A stretch of DNA of 64,000 nucleotides from Bacteroidales bacterium (GTDB lineage: Bacteria; Bacteroidota; Bacteroidia; Bacteroidales; UBA932). The stretch covers positions 1-64,000 of the forward strand of contig JAQUBZ010000007.1 in the NCBI GenBank assembly GCA_028686425.1. The letters are read 5' to 3'. The notes under the pieces are model-generated. The model had not been told where the DNA came from and did not search any database. It was given only the letters and a program-made list of their open reading frames with translations. A program made the translations under genes and the position numbers. This document shows, piece by piece, positions 43,206-51,312 of this stretch; the first letter of the stretch is position 1; the number at the start of each line of letters is the position of its first letter.

Positions 43206-43664
43206 ATGAAAGTATTAAAATCCTATGGTACAAATGGGGAAGTTATCATAAGTGTCTCCCCATCCGATCCAAAAGATATTAATCTGAACGAACCGGTATT
43301 CATCTATTTTGATGAACTGCCGGTTCCTTTTTTTATAGAATCGCTCGAAGAGAAAGGAAATAGATTCCTTGTCAAATTTGAAGACATTGATACTCTTGAC
43401 GATGCTGATAATATAGTTGGAAAAGACGTATTATTTTCGGAAGAAGAGGAAAATACCGAAGAGACTCCTGTACAGGGCATCTACGTCTATGATCAGAACG
43501 GCACCAAAATAGGCCCCATTACGGAGTTTAACGACTATAGCGGTAATACCTGCATTACGGTTGACCATAATGGTTGTGCAATAGAACTCCCCTATAATGA
43601 GCACCTTATCATAAAAACAACCAAAGATTCCATAACTCTCACCATTCCGGACGGCCTGCTCTGA
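43206..43664 (+). CDS. rimM: 16S rRNA processing protein RimM
   Basis: 152 residues from ATG 43206 (MKVLKSYGTNGEVIISVSPS), a little shorter than the usual about 170. The N-terminal beta-barrel domain has PVFIYFDELPVPFFIESLEE and the C-terminal PRC-like half has VYDQNGTKIGPITEFNDYSG and ELPYNEHLI. RimM helps mature the 30S head. The rpsP-rimM pair is standard, but the usual next gene trmD is not here. Confidence 0.9.
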   Translation: MKVLKSYGTNGEVIISVSPSDPKDINLNEPVFIYFDELPVPFFIESLEEKGNRFLVKFEDIDTLDDADNIVGKDVLFSEEEENTEETPVQGIYVYDQNGTKIGPITEFNDYSGNTCITVDHNGCAIELPYNEHLIIKTTKDSITLTIPDGLL

Positions 43665-43693
43665 TAAAAATTCTTTTTTTATATAAAAACTAT

Positions 43694-43701
43694 TAACTTT
43701 G
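43694..43701 (+). promoter_or_regulatory. TAnnTTTG box before the SUMF1-like gene
   Basis: TAACTTTG is an exact -7 match, 72 bases before ATG 43773. No TTG was found at the -33 distance. Confidence 0.45.
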
Positions 43702-43772
43702 CAAGAGTATGTATTGTAGTCGCCACTCTTGCTCCGCACAAACGGATTGTGGTGTGTCCAAGTTATATAGAG

Positions 43773-44675
43773 ATGAAAAGACGTGATAAGATTTTATACT
43801 CGCTTATATCGGTATCGATAATATGCCTGACCACCTTCCTGCTTCTGTATAGTCAGTCGGCAGGTACTCCGCACAACGTGGAGATGGTTCGCATAAATGG
43901 TGGAAAGTTTACAATGGGAGCCACTCCGGAACAGGAGCAATTCTCCTATAAAGAGGAGATTCCGGCACATGAAGTAACTATCAATACTTTCTTTTTGTCG
44001 AAATATCCTGTAACAGTCAGACAATTCGGTGAATTTATCAGAGAAAGCGGATATGTCACCGACTCGGAACGAGGCAACGGAGGGCCCGGACATACGGCTT
44101 ATGGAAGCTGGATTGCCATTGACGGCAAAGATATATTTCTCAAAACAGCCACATGGCGTTGCAATAGCATCGGTGAACTTCGAGACTCTTCAGATTTGAA
44201 TTTTCCGGTTGTCCACGTAACATGGAATGATGCAACCGCATATTGCAAGTGGCTTTCCAAAAAGGAAAACAAACCTTACCGACTTCCAACCGAAGCGGAA
44301 TGGGAATACGCCGCACGAGGTGGAAACAAATCCGAGGCTCTCATTTACAGCGGAAGTGATGATATTGACGAAGTTGCATGGTATGCCGAAAACAGTTCCG
44401 ACACTCTGATGCATGTGGGCATGAAACAGCCCAATGAATTGGGATTGTACGACATGAGCGGATTGGTGTGGGAATGGTGCGAAGATTATTTCGGAGCATA
44501 TAAAGAGACACATCAAGTTAATCCGCAAGGTCCCGACACGGGAGAAAGACGTATAGTCAGAGGTGGAAGTGTCGCTCGTTTTCCAAGTGACTGTCGTGTA
44601 TCCAACAGAAAACAGTTTTTCCCGTATAATCGGGGCTCCGGATTGGGTTTTAGAATTGCCTGCTCCATGAAATAG
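43773..44675 (+). CDS. SUMF1/FGE-like sulfatase-modifying-factor domain protein
   Basis: 300 residues from ATG 43773 (MKRRDKILYSLISVSIICLT), giving a signal anchor. The FGE-sulfatase domain follows: MVRINGGKFTMGATPEQEQF, PVTVRQFGEFIRESGYVTD, YRLPTEAEWEYAARGG, GLVWEWCEDYFG and GERRIVRGGS. True formylglycine enzymes have two cysteines shortly after RGGS; here the first is replaced by arginine (RGGSVARFPSDCRVSNR), so catalysis on sulfatases is doubtful. A structural or GldK-like envelope role is possible. Confidence 0.85.
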   Translation: MKRRDKILYSLISVSIICLTTFLLLYSQSAGTPHNVEMVRINGGKFTMGATPEQEQFSYKEEIPAHEVTINTFFLSKYPVTVRQFGEFIRESGYVTDSERGNGGPGHTAYGSWIAIDGKDIFLKTATWRCNSIGELRDSSDLNFPVVHVTWNDATAYCKWLSKKENKPYRLPTEAEWEYAARGGNKSEALIYSGSDDIDEVAWYAENSSDTLMHVGMKQPNELGLYDMSGLVWEWCEDYFGAYKETHQVNPQGPDTGERRIVRGGSVARFPSDCRVSNRKQFFPYNRGSGLGFRIACSMK

Positions 44676-44679
44676 CCTG

Positions 44680-46263
44680 TCATTCGGGCTGTTGCTCAAA
44701 TTTCCATGTAGCTTCCGGAGTCACGTCTATCGGTTCGGATGAGTAAATATCCATCATCATGGCCCTTATGCTCCTCGAACTCTCATTTAAAATTCTGGCT
44801 TTAATCTTTTCCGGGTTCCAGCCGAGACCGTAACCGAGATGTCCTCCACCACCTGCAGCTCTGAAACTATTCATCGCAACAAGGTATCTTCTATCAGGAT
44901 AGAATTTATTGCCACTGTACATAGAATAAATAGTGACTCTGTTGCCGTAACTTTGGGTTGTGTCAACACTGTAATCTACTCCCGATGCCGAATCGAATTC
45001 GTATATCGGCATATTGGGATTATCGGTAGGACGTGAATATACATATTCGAGATAATCTTTAATCTCCAACCCCGTCATCTCCACAATACTCAACTTGTCT
45101 TCATGAGGATAGAGCATGATGAAATCCCTGATAGTCAGCTGTCCCTTATGAAGTACAGCTTCCGAAGAGGGAGCAACTATGGTAACTCCTACTTCACGGC
45201 TGCCGGTATATCCCATTGTCCGAGTTATCTTCTTGTAGGATTTGTGCAAAAAATCCGTCCATCCGCATGGTCCCTTCAGGGCGTCTTTACTATAAATTGT
45301 CGTATCAAATTCGCATACGGGAACGTCATAGTATGCTTTGGCTTTCTCCATAAACGGAATTATCATTTCATCGTACTCTCTGTTTCTTCTCGACAAAGTG
45401 TCCGTTTTGATCAGTTCCGTGGAAATGTCGATTTTTGGCGCCGCACCATCAACAGGGGTGATTGATACAATCGCTTTTGCTATATACTCGGCCTTGCTGC
45501 CGGCGTTAATTATTTTAGTGGTATCCCCACCTCTATCAATAATCTGTTCCAAATTGGCGTTATGAATATGCCCGCAGCATATCAAATCGATTCCGGGGAT
45601 ATTTTCAGCCTCCCATGAAGCAGAATCGATATTTGTTTTGCCGTTGCCCGTGTGAAACAATCCTATAATCAAATCGGGTCTCTCCCTTTTCTGAATATGG
45701 TCAACCCACTTCTCGGCCGATTCGTCAATCGAAACGAATGACATCCCCTTTCTGAGGTTGGCTGGAAGCCAATTAAGAGCGTATGGCGTAACCAATCCCA
45801 GAATGGCAATCTTGTATCCCTTCTTTCTGATGATGGCGTATGGCTGAAAACAAGGCTTTTTGCTCTTGGTATAGACAATATTGGCACATAGCACAGGGAC
45901 TTTAATCTTGCCATAAACCCTTTCATATACTTTTCTGCCCACCTCAAAATCGTGGTTCCCGACAGCAATGGCGGAATATGGAAGCATATTGAATATTTGA
46001 CGATAAATGTGAGGATTCAGCGTATCGACATAATTTGAATAAAACACCTCCGGGCTCCCTTGAAAATTATCACCTCCGTCAAGTAATATCAGATTGTCTC
46101 CATATTCTTTGTACGCCACCCGGATATATTCAGCCACTTTCGACATCGGAGCCCCGACTTCCCCGTGCAAATCTGTGGTTTCAAGTACACATAAAGTCAC
46201 AGGTTCCTGTCGGCAGGAAGCCATAATCAGTACGGAAAGTATAATAAAAAAGGCTCTTTTCAT
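44680..46263 (-). CDS. 5'-nucleotidase / bifunctional metallophosphatase lipoprotein
   Basis: 527 residues from ATG 46263 (MKRAFFIILSVLIMASC), which places the lipobox properly; ATG 46296 would add 11 residues. The metallophosphatase motifs are ETTDLHGEV, LLDGGDNFQGSP, VGNHDFEVG and CGHIHNA, followed by the nucleotidase C-terminal domain with NSFRAAGGGGHLGYG. UshA-like enzymes dephosphorylate nucleotides outside the cytosol for purine salvage. It converges with the SUMF1-like gene, 4 bases apart. Confidence 0.91.
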   Translation of the reverse strand: MKRAFFIILSVLIMASCRQEPVTLCVLETTDLHGEVGAPMSKVAEYIRVAYKEYGDNLILLDGGDNFQGSPEVFYSNYVDTLNPHIYRQIFNMLPYSAIAVGNHDFEVGRKVYERVYGKIKVPVLCANIVYTKSKKPCFQPYAIIRKKGYKIAILGLVTPYALNWLPANLRKGMSFVSIDESAEKWVDHIQKRERPDLIIGLFHTGNGKTNIDSASWEAENIPGIDLICCGHIHNANLEQIIDRGGDTTKIINAGSKAEYIAKAIVSITPVDGAAPKIDISTELIKTDTLSRRNREYDEMIIPFMEKAKAYYDVPVCEFDTTIYSKDALKGPCGWTDFLHKSYKKITRTMGYTGSREVGVTIVAPSSEAVLHKGQLTIRDFIMLYPHEDKLSIVEMTGLEIKDYLEYVYSRPTDNPNMPIYEFDSASGVDYSVDTTQSYGNRVTIYSMYSGNKFYPDRRYLVAMNSFRAAGGGGHLGYGLGWNPEKIKARILNESSRSIRAMMMDIYSSEPIDVTPEATWKFEQQPE

Positions 46264-46325
46264 AAATGGGATACAAAGTTGCAGAAAAATTTTCATATAG
46301 CAAAAGGAATATTTTAAAAAATATA

Positions 46326-46333
46326 TACCTTTG
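46326..46333 (+). promoter_or_regulatory. TAnnTTTG box before the Cys-rich lipoprotein
   Basis: TACCTTTG followed by CG matches the -7 box exactly, 37 bases before ATG 46371. It would drive the small lipoprotein and the DUF5009 gene together. Confidence 0.55.
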
Positions 46334-46370
46334 CGCCGTAAAATAACTATTAATCTTTAACAACCTTAAA

Positions 46371-46640
46371 ATGAAAAAATTAACCATCGTAGTTGTTATG
46401 GCTGCATCTTTATTGTTCTTCTCTTCATGTGGAAACAATGCACAGAACAACACTGAAAACACCGAAGCCACCAAATCCGAACAATGTTGTGATACTTCTA
46501 ACACTTGTGACGGCTCTTGCAAAGACTCCACTCACGTTTGCAACCATGCAGAAGGTGACACTACTCACGTATGCAAACATCAGGGAGACTCGACACATGT
46601 TTGCAAAGGTGATTGCAAAAAGAACGAGGAAACCAAATAA
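46371..46640 (+). CDS. Small Cys/His-rich lipoprotein
   Basis: 89 residues with a lipobox (LLFFSSC, Cys20). The mature 70 residues contain eight further cysteines and five histidines. Three THVC repeats spaced 10-11 residues stand at 54-57, 65-68 and 75-78, within D-S/T-T-H-V-C. Such Cys/His periodicity suggests metal binding or a disulfide-linked surface peptide. I do not recognise a named family. It ends 3 bases before the DUF5009 gene, so the two form an operon. Confidence 0.78.
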   Translation: MKKLTIVVVMAASLLFFSSCGNNAQNNTENTEATKSEQCCDTSNTCDGSCKDSTHVCNHAEGDTTHVCKHQGDSTHVCKGDCKKNEETK

Positions 46641-46643
46641 TCG

Positions 46644-48017
46644 TTGAAACAACGTTATTTATCCCTTGATGTATTACGCGGGCTGACAATCTTCGGAATG
46701 GTATTTTCAGCCATCATTCCTTATGGAGTATTGCCTGCGTGGATGTATCACATTCAAAATCCGCCACCCACTCACGAACTGAATATGTCTGTTCCGGGCA
46801 TGAGTTGGGTGGATTTGGTATTTCCCATCTTTATTTTCTGTATGGGAGCGGCTATTCCTCTGGCCGGAAAAAAGCGCACAGGACAAATACTCGAAAGATT
46901 CGTTATGTTATGGGCTTTCTCGTATTTGTATGTGTTTATGCTCTTTACAGACATCCAATCGATATGGGCGCAACTTCTCACTCTTGCAGGATTTGCGGCT
47001 CTTTTTCCGCTGTACATGGTTCTCGATAAAGGTATATCTCCTCAAAGAAAGCGTACCATCAGGCTCATCGGCGTAATCGCCACTCTGGCGGTATGTGTAG
47101 CAGGGCATTTTATATTTTCAGAGGTGATTTCGGTACAGAGAAGGGGCATAATCATCTTTCTTCTCGCTTTTCTTTATCTCTTCGGTTCGCTGATTTGGAA
47201 ATTCACTGCCGGAAAACCATACATAAGGGTTGCAATATTTGCAGTCATACTTGCCTTTACCATAATATCCCAGCAACTCGGGTGGCCTGCATCCACTTAT
47301 GCCAATCCGAATATCCGATGGTGGTTCAATCTCGAATATATTTATTTTCTTCTTCTGCTGCTGCCCGCAACATTTGTCGGAGATAGTTTGAAAAAAAGGA
47401 TTGACGAGGGACAAACCGACCTGTTTGTCGAAATGAAGCCGCTTCAAAAGATATTTTCACTTATGGCTTCGATATATTTTCTGCCTTTAATCTGTTTTTT
47501 GCTCCACGTTTCAAGATCCGGTGTCTCTCTTATCGGTGACATAGACGGTATATTGTCCGCAATATGCACTATTGCCATTTTCCTGAATCTTGCATGGATG
47601 GTGCCTCAATACAAAAAACAGTTTCTGATGATTGCAGCGCTCCTGACCGCCGGATTGATTCTCGAACCTCTGACAGGTGGGATTAAAAAAGTGCCATGCA
47701 CCATTTCATACTGCTTTATAACTTGTGCCATATCCATGATGCTGCTCTTTATAATAGACTATATCTGTCATTTGACAAGTCGCAACGCATTTGTATGGAT
47801 TTTTTCGGGAGCAGGTAAAAATCCGCTTATGAGCTATATCGCATACAGCAGCCTTATAGTTCCCATCATGAACATTACAGGACTGACCGTGGTGTATCAA
47901 ATGTGCCGTCCTGCAGCACACCCGTGGATAGGAGTGCTTACATCAGCCATAACGGTGCTCCTCACCATGAGCGCAGTAGCATGGTTTTCAGCTAAAAAAA
48001 TCTTCTGGAAAGCTTAA
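46644..48017 (+). CDS. DUF5009 / HGSNAT-like multi-pass membrane protein
   Basis: 457 residues with about 12 hydrophobic segments and the opening YLSLDVLRGLTIFGMVFSAI, the motif of DUF5009 and heparan-alpha-glucosaminide acetyltransferase relatives. These are thought to move acyl groups across the membrane onto sugars. The start must be TTG at 46644: a stop in the same frame lies 4 bases upstream and the first ATG would remove the conserved SLDVLRG. TTG starts are rare in this window. It is coupled to the Cys-rich lipoprotein. Confidence 0.85.
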   Translation: MKQRYLSLDVLRGLTIFGMVFSAIIPYGVLPAWMYHIQNPPPTHELNMSVPGMSWVDLVFPIFIFCMGAAIPLAGKKRTGQILERFVMLWAFSYLYVFMLFTDIQSIWAQLLTLAGFAALFPLYMVLDKGISPQRKRTIRLIGVIATLAVCVAGHFIFSEVISVQRRGIIIFLLAFLYLFGSLIWKFTAGKPYIRVAIFAVILAFTIISQQLGWPASTYANPNIRWWFNLEYIYFLLLLLPATFVGDSLKKRIDEGQTDLFVEMKPLQKIFSLMASIYFLPLICFLLHVSRSGVSLIGDIDGILSAICTIAIFLNLAWMVPQYKKQFLMIAALLTAGLILEPLTGGIKKVPCTISYCFITCAISMMLLFIIDYICHLTSRNAFVWIFSGAGKNPLMSYIAYSSLIVPIMNITGLTVVYQMCRPAAHPWIGVLTSAITVLLTMSAVAWFSAKKIFWKA

Positions 48018-48032
48018 AATGCGCCTTGCGGG

Positions 48033-49382
48033 CTATCTTGCAAATCCCTCAATAATTTCACGAGCTTGAGCCACCTTATCTTCAAGAAGCTCAATAGAAG
48101 AAGCTTCACATATAAAACGCAGGTATGGCTCCGTATTGGAAGGCCGGATATTAAACCACCAATCCGGAAACTCCACTCTGTATCCGTCAAAATCATAAAA
48201 TGCAGTCGGAGTCTCATGTGACATGAAATAATCCCTGACCGCATCCATCGCTTCCTGTTTCTTCTCAAGTTTGAAATTTATCTCACCCGAATTCTGGTAT
48301 TTGCAGATACCCGATATGAGTTGTGAAAAAGAGATCCCTTTTCTCTTGAAATCGGCTACCACATCAAGAATCAGCAAAGATGCCAGCAAACCGCTGTCGG
48401 AATAGAAAAAATCCCTGAAATAGTAGTGCCCGGCAAGCTCTCCTCCGAAGATTCCGTCAATCTCCCTGAGCTTGCGTGCCGCAAAAGCTCTGCCCACTCT
48501 CCATGTCTGCATAACAGCACCCATCGGAGTAAGGTATTCTCCGACAGCCTTGGAGCTGCGAATATCCTGAAGGACAATCCCCTTCTCCCCTCTCTTCTCA
48601 AGAAAATAGTGTCCGAGCACCGCAATCATCAAATCCGGAGAGATGAATTTGCCCGTTTCGTCAATAAACATCACCCTGTCGGCATCTCCATCGTAGATAA
48701 CACCTATATCGCATTTATTGTTGATTACAAGCTTCTGTAAATCAACCACATTCTCCGGAACAAGGGGGTTGGCTTCATGATTGGGAAAAGTGCCATCAGG
48801 CTTGTCATAAATATAAATGGGTTGTGTTCCGAATATTTTTTCTGCAAAAAGAGCAGCCATCCCGTTGGAAAGATCCATACCTATTTTGAGGTTGGATATG
48901 TCGCCTTTGTATTTTAAAAGAAAATCTACGTACTCCTGCGATATATCGTATTGATTGACACTTCCCCTTTTAGCGGCTGCAGGGGTCGGTTTTCTCGTCT
49001 GTATCCATTCCTGAATAGTATTGAGTCCGCTGTCAAATCCGACAGGAAGAGCATTCTCCCTTGAAACTTTCATCCCGTTGTACTCTTTGGGGTTATGGGA
49101 TGCAGTAATCTGGACTGAAGCTCCGAAACCGTGTCTGGCAGTAGCATAATATACCATTGGCGTAGTACTCAATCCGAGATCGTAAACATCAGCACCTGCA
49201 TCGGTAATCCCCTTTATCAGGTACTCGTGTATCTCATCCGAGGAGACCCTTACGTCTCTTCCCACCAATACCTTGGTGACATTCAACAATTGTGGGATAA
49301 AATATCCTACCTTATATACTGTATCTTTATCAAAATCGACATTATAGATACCTCTAATGTCATACGCATGAAAAGCTCCCAT
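48033..49382 (-). CDS. Phosphomannomutase/phosphoglucomutase family enzyme
   Basis: 449 residues. The four alpha-D-phosphohexomutase signatures are present: active serine loop QITASHNPKEYNGMKV, metal loop IYDGDADRVMFID, sugar-recognition loop GGELAGHYYFRD, and phosphate site RPSNTEPYLRFI. It interconverts hexose 1- and 6-phosphates for surface glycans. It is most like AlgC/ManB; the exact sugar preference cannot be read. It lies 2 bases after def in the ruvX-def-mutase run. Confidence 0.92.
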   Translation of the reverse strand: MGAFHAYDIRGIYNVDFDKDTVYKVGYFIPQLLNVTKVLVGRDVRVSSDEIHEYLIKGITDAGADVYDLGLSTTPMVYYATARHGFGASVQITASHNPKEYNGMKVSRENALPVGFDSGLNTIQEWIQTRKPTPAAAKRGSVNQYDISQEYVDFLLKYKGDISNLKIGMDLSNGMAALFAEKIFGTQPIYIYDKPDGTFPNHEANPLVPENVVDLQKLVINNKCDIGVIYDGDADRVMFIDETGKFISPDLMIAVLGHYFLEKRGEKGIVLQDIRSSKAVGEYLTPMGAVMQTWRVGRAFAARKLREIDGIFGGELAGHYYFRDFFYSDSGLLASLLILDVVADFKRKGISFSQLISGICKYQNSGEINFKLEKKQEAMDAVRDYFMSHETPTAFYDFDGYRVEFPDWWFNIRPSNTEPYLRFICEASSIELLEDKVAQAREIIEGFAR

Positions 49383-49384
49383 AT

Positions 49385-49945
49385 CTATTTCTTGTCTGTT
49401 TTAACTCTGTACGATGTCCTTACACAACCTCTTGAAATACCATTCAACTTACCCGCAATCATCTTCTTGCGAATCGGAGCTGCATGGTCCGTAAATACTA
49501 CACCGTCAAGATGATCCATTTCATGCTGCACCATCCTTGCGGCAAACAAATCAAACTCCTCCTCCACTTCTTTATAATTTTCATCGAGATAATGCACTCT
49601 GATGACTTTCGGCCTGACTATTTCGGCATCGACATTGGGAATGCTGAGGCAACCTTCCGTATATTCAATGGTCTCTTCACTCTTGAATGTAAACACCGGA
49701 TTGATCATAATTCTGTGAAAACCTTTCAGATATGGATATTTGTCGGCAAAGTCGTCACCGTCAACAATGAGTACACGAATGGAACGTCCCACTTGGGGGG
49801 CGGCAATACCGCAACCGTCAGCATGTCTCATAGTCTCATACATATCGTCTATAAATTGTCTCAAACCCTCTTCCTTTTCTACATCTACCTCCACGGCAAC
49901 ATCCCTGAGAACTTGTGAACCGTATAAATAAATAGGTAATATCAT
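49385..49945 (-). CDS. def: Peptide deformylase
   Basis: 186 residues from ATG 49945 (MILPIYLYGSQVLRDVAVEV); an in-frame extension is not conserved. The three motifs are GCGIAAPQVG, EGCLSIPNV and QHEMDHLDG, giving the Cys and two His metal ligands and the catalytic Glu. It removes the formyl group from nascent proteins. It is second in the minus-strand ruvX-def-phosphohexomutase run. Confidence 0.96.
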   Translation of the reverse strand: MILPIYLYGSQVLRDVAVEVDVEKEEGLRQFIDDMYETMRHADGCGIAAPQVGRSIRVLIVDGDDFADKYPYLKGFHRIMINPVFTFKSEETIEYTEGCLSIPNVDAEIVRPKVIRVHYLDENYKEVEEEFDLFAARMVQHEMDHLDGVVFTDHAAPIRKKMIAGKLNGISRGCVRTSYRVKTDKK

Positions 49946-50000
49946 ATTTAAAATATTATTTTTGGCAAAGATACAAATAATATACAAATCTCGTCTCAAA

Positions 50001-50414
50001 TCAGTGGGTTCTGTCGAGATAGGTTTGCAATATTATGGCCGCACTTACCTTATCCACAGCCGATTTGTCCCTGCGGTCCATTTTTTTGACACCACTGTCA
50101 ATCAGAGCGCGATGGGCCAAAACAGAAGTAAACCGCTCATCTTCCAAAGTAACAGGAATATCCGGGAATTTTTTATTTAGGAGTCTTATAAAATCATCCA
50201 CAAGTCTCGCCGCCTGAGACGGAGTATTGTCCATATTACGCGGGTATCCTACAACAAACCTTTCGATAGTCTCTTTTTGAGAGTAATTTTGAAGATAAAC
50301 TATTATATTTGCAGACGGAACTGTATCGAGGGCAGAAGCAAAAATACGAAGAGGATCGCTCACCGCGACACCTATGCGCTTGTTTCCATAATCTATACCT
50401 AATATTCTGTCCAT
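50001..50414 (-). CDS. ruvX: RuvX/YqgF Holliday-junction resolvase-like protein
   Basis: 137 residues from ATG 50414 (MDRILGIDYGNKRIGVAVSD). It has the RNase H-like fold signatures GIDYGNKRIGVA, VVGYPRNMDN and the acidic residues in EDERFTSVLA and DKSAVDKVSAAIIL. It is implicated in pre-16S rRNA processing and possibly junction resolution. The gene diverges from the M23 peptidase gene over 20 bases and appears to have a leaderless promoter. Confidence 0.93.
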   Translation of the reverse strand: MDRILGIDYGNKRIGVAVSDPLRIFASALDTVPSANIIVYLQNYSQKETIERFVVGYPRNMDNTPSQAARLVDDFIRLLNKKFPDIPVTLEDERFTSVLAHRALIDSGVKKMDRRDKSAVDKVSAAIILQTYLDRTH

Positions 50415-50417
50415 GGT

Positions 50418-50426
50418 GCAAAGGTA
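50418..50426 (-). promoter_or_regulatory. Leaderless-type promoter of ruvX
   Basis: The minus strand reads TACCTTTGC-ACC-ATG: an exact -7 box only four bases after its TTTG from the start codon. Transcription would begin at or next to the A of ATG 50414, leaving no 5' leader. Confidence 0.6.
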
Positions 50427-50434
50427 ACATTTAT

Positions 50435-51307
50435 ATGGCAAAATTAACACGAAGACAAAAAGAAAATAAGAGTTCTGCCACAAACAGACTTCGCTTCTCA
50501 ATTATTAATGACGACTCCCACAAAGAATTGTTTTCATTCAGATCCTCAAAGTTTTACATGATTCTGTCTGCCTCTTTGTTCGTACTCCTCCTTATTGTGG
50601 GTACATACTTTCTGACCTCACGCACAGCCATCAGGCAGACAATTCCAGGCTATCCGTCGGCAGAGACCAAGCGTATGGCAGTGGAAAACACTCTGAAAAT
50701 CGATTCTCTCGAAAAAGTCATAGAGATGTGGTCTTTTCAAGTAGCTAACATTCAGAGAGTTGTTACAGGAAAAGAACCTTTGGAAATTGATAGTACTGCC
50801 GTGATCAGGGACAACTCCGGCGTCAAAGAAGAGAATACGGAATTGTTTGCAAAAAATGACTCCATCCTCCGAAACGAAATCAAGAAACAGGAACAATTCA
50901 ACCTTACATTCAATAAAACCAAAATAGAACAAATTGAAGGGCTGCATTTTTTCACACCCGTAAAGGGAATTATCACCGATGGTTACAATAAGGCCTTGAA
51001 CCATCCGTACATTGATATTGCGGCCTCTACCAATACCATAGTCTATTCTATTCTGGATGGGACCGTCATATCTGCCACATGGAATGATGACACAGGATAT
51101 ACCATTCAGATTCAGCATGATAACGATTTAATATCGGTATATAAACACAACGAACAGCTGCTAAAGGCCACAGGTGACAAAGTAAAGGCCGGAACCCCTA
51201 TTTCACTCGTGGGGAATACCGGCAAATTAAGTACGGGCTCCCACCTTCATTTTGAGTTGTGGCATAAGGGAGAAGCAGTTGATCCGACTTTATATATCAA
51301 ATTTTAA
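50435..51307 (+). CDS. M23-family (LytM) peptidase
   Basis: 290 residues from ATG 50435 (MAKLTRRQKENKSSATNRLR); upstream in-frame starts lie inside ruvX. A cytoplasmic tail and one membrane helix (FYMILSASLFVLLLIVGTYF) precede a coiled coil and a C-terminal LytM domain with HPYIDIAA, SVYKHNEQLL and the zinc motif SHLHFELWHKG. The first zinc ligand region reads NHPYID rather than the classic HxGxD, so activity may be lost as in divisome-activating LytM factors. dxr follows after 5 bases. Confidence 0.86.
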   Translation: MAKLTRRQKENKSSATNRLRFSIINDDSHKELFSFRSSKFYMILSASLFVLLLIVGTYFLTSRTAIRQTIPGYPSAETKRMAVENTLKIDSLEKVIEMWSFQVANIQRVVTGKEPLEIDSTAVIRDNSGVKEENTELFAKNDSILRNEIKKQEQFNLTFNKTKIEQIEGLHFFTPVKGIITDGYNKALNHPYIDIAASTNTIVYSILDGTVISATWNDDTGYTIQIQHDNDLISVYKHNEQLLKATGDKVKAGTPISLVGNTGKLSTGSHLHFELWHKGEAVDPTLYIKF

Positions 51308-51312
51308 GCATA

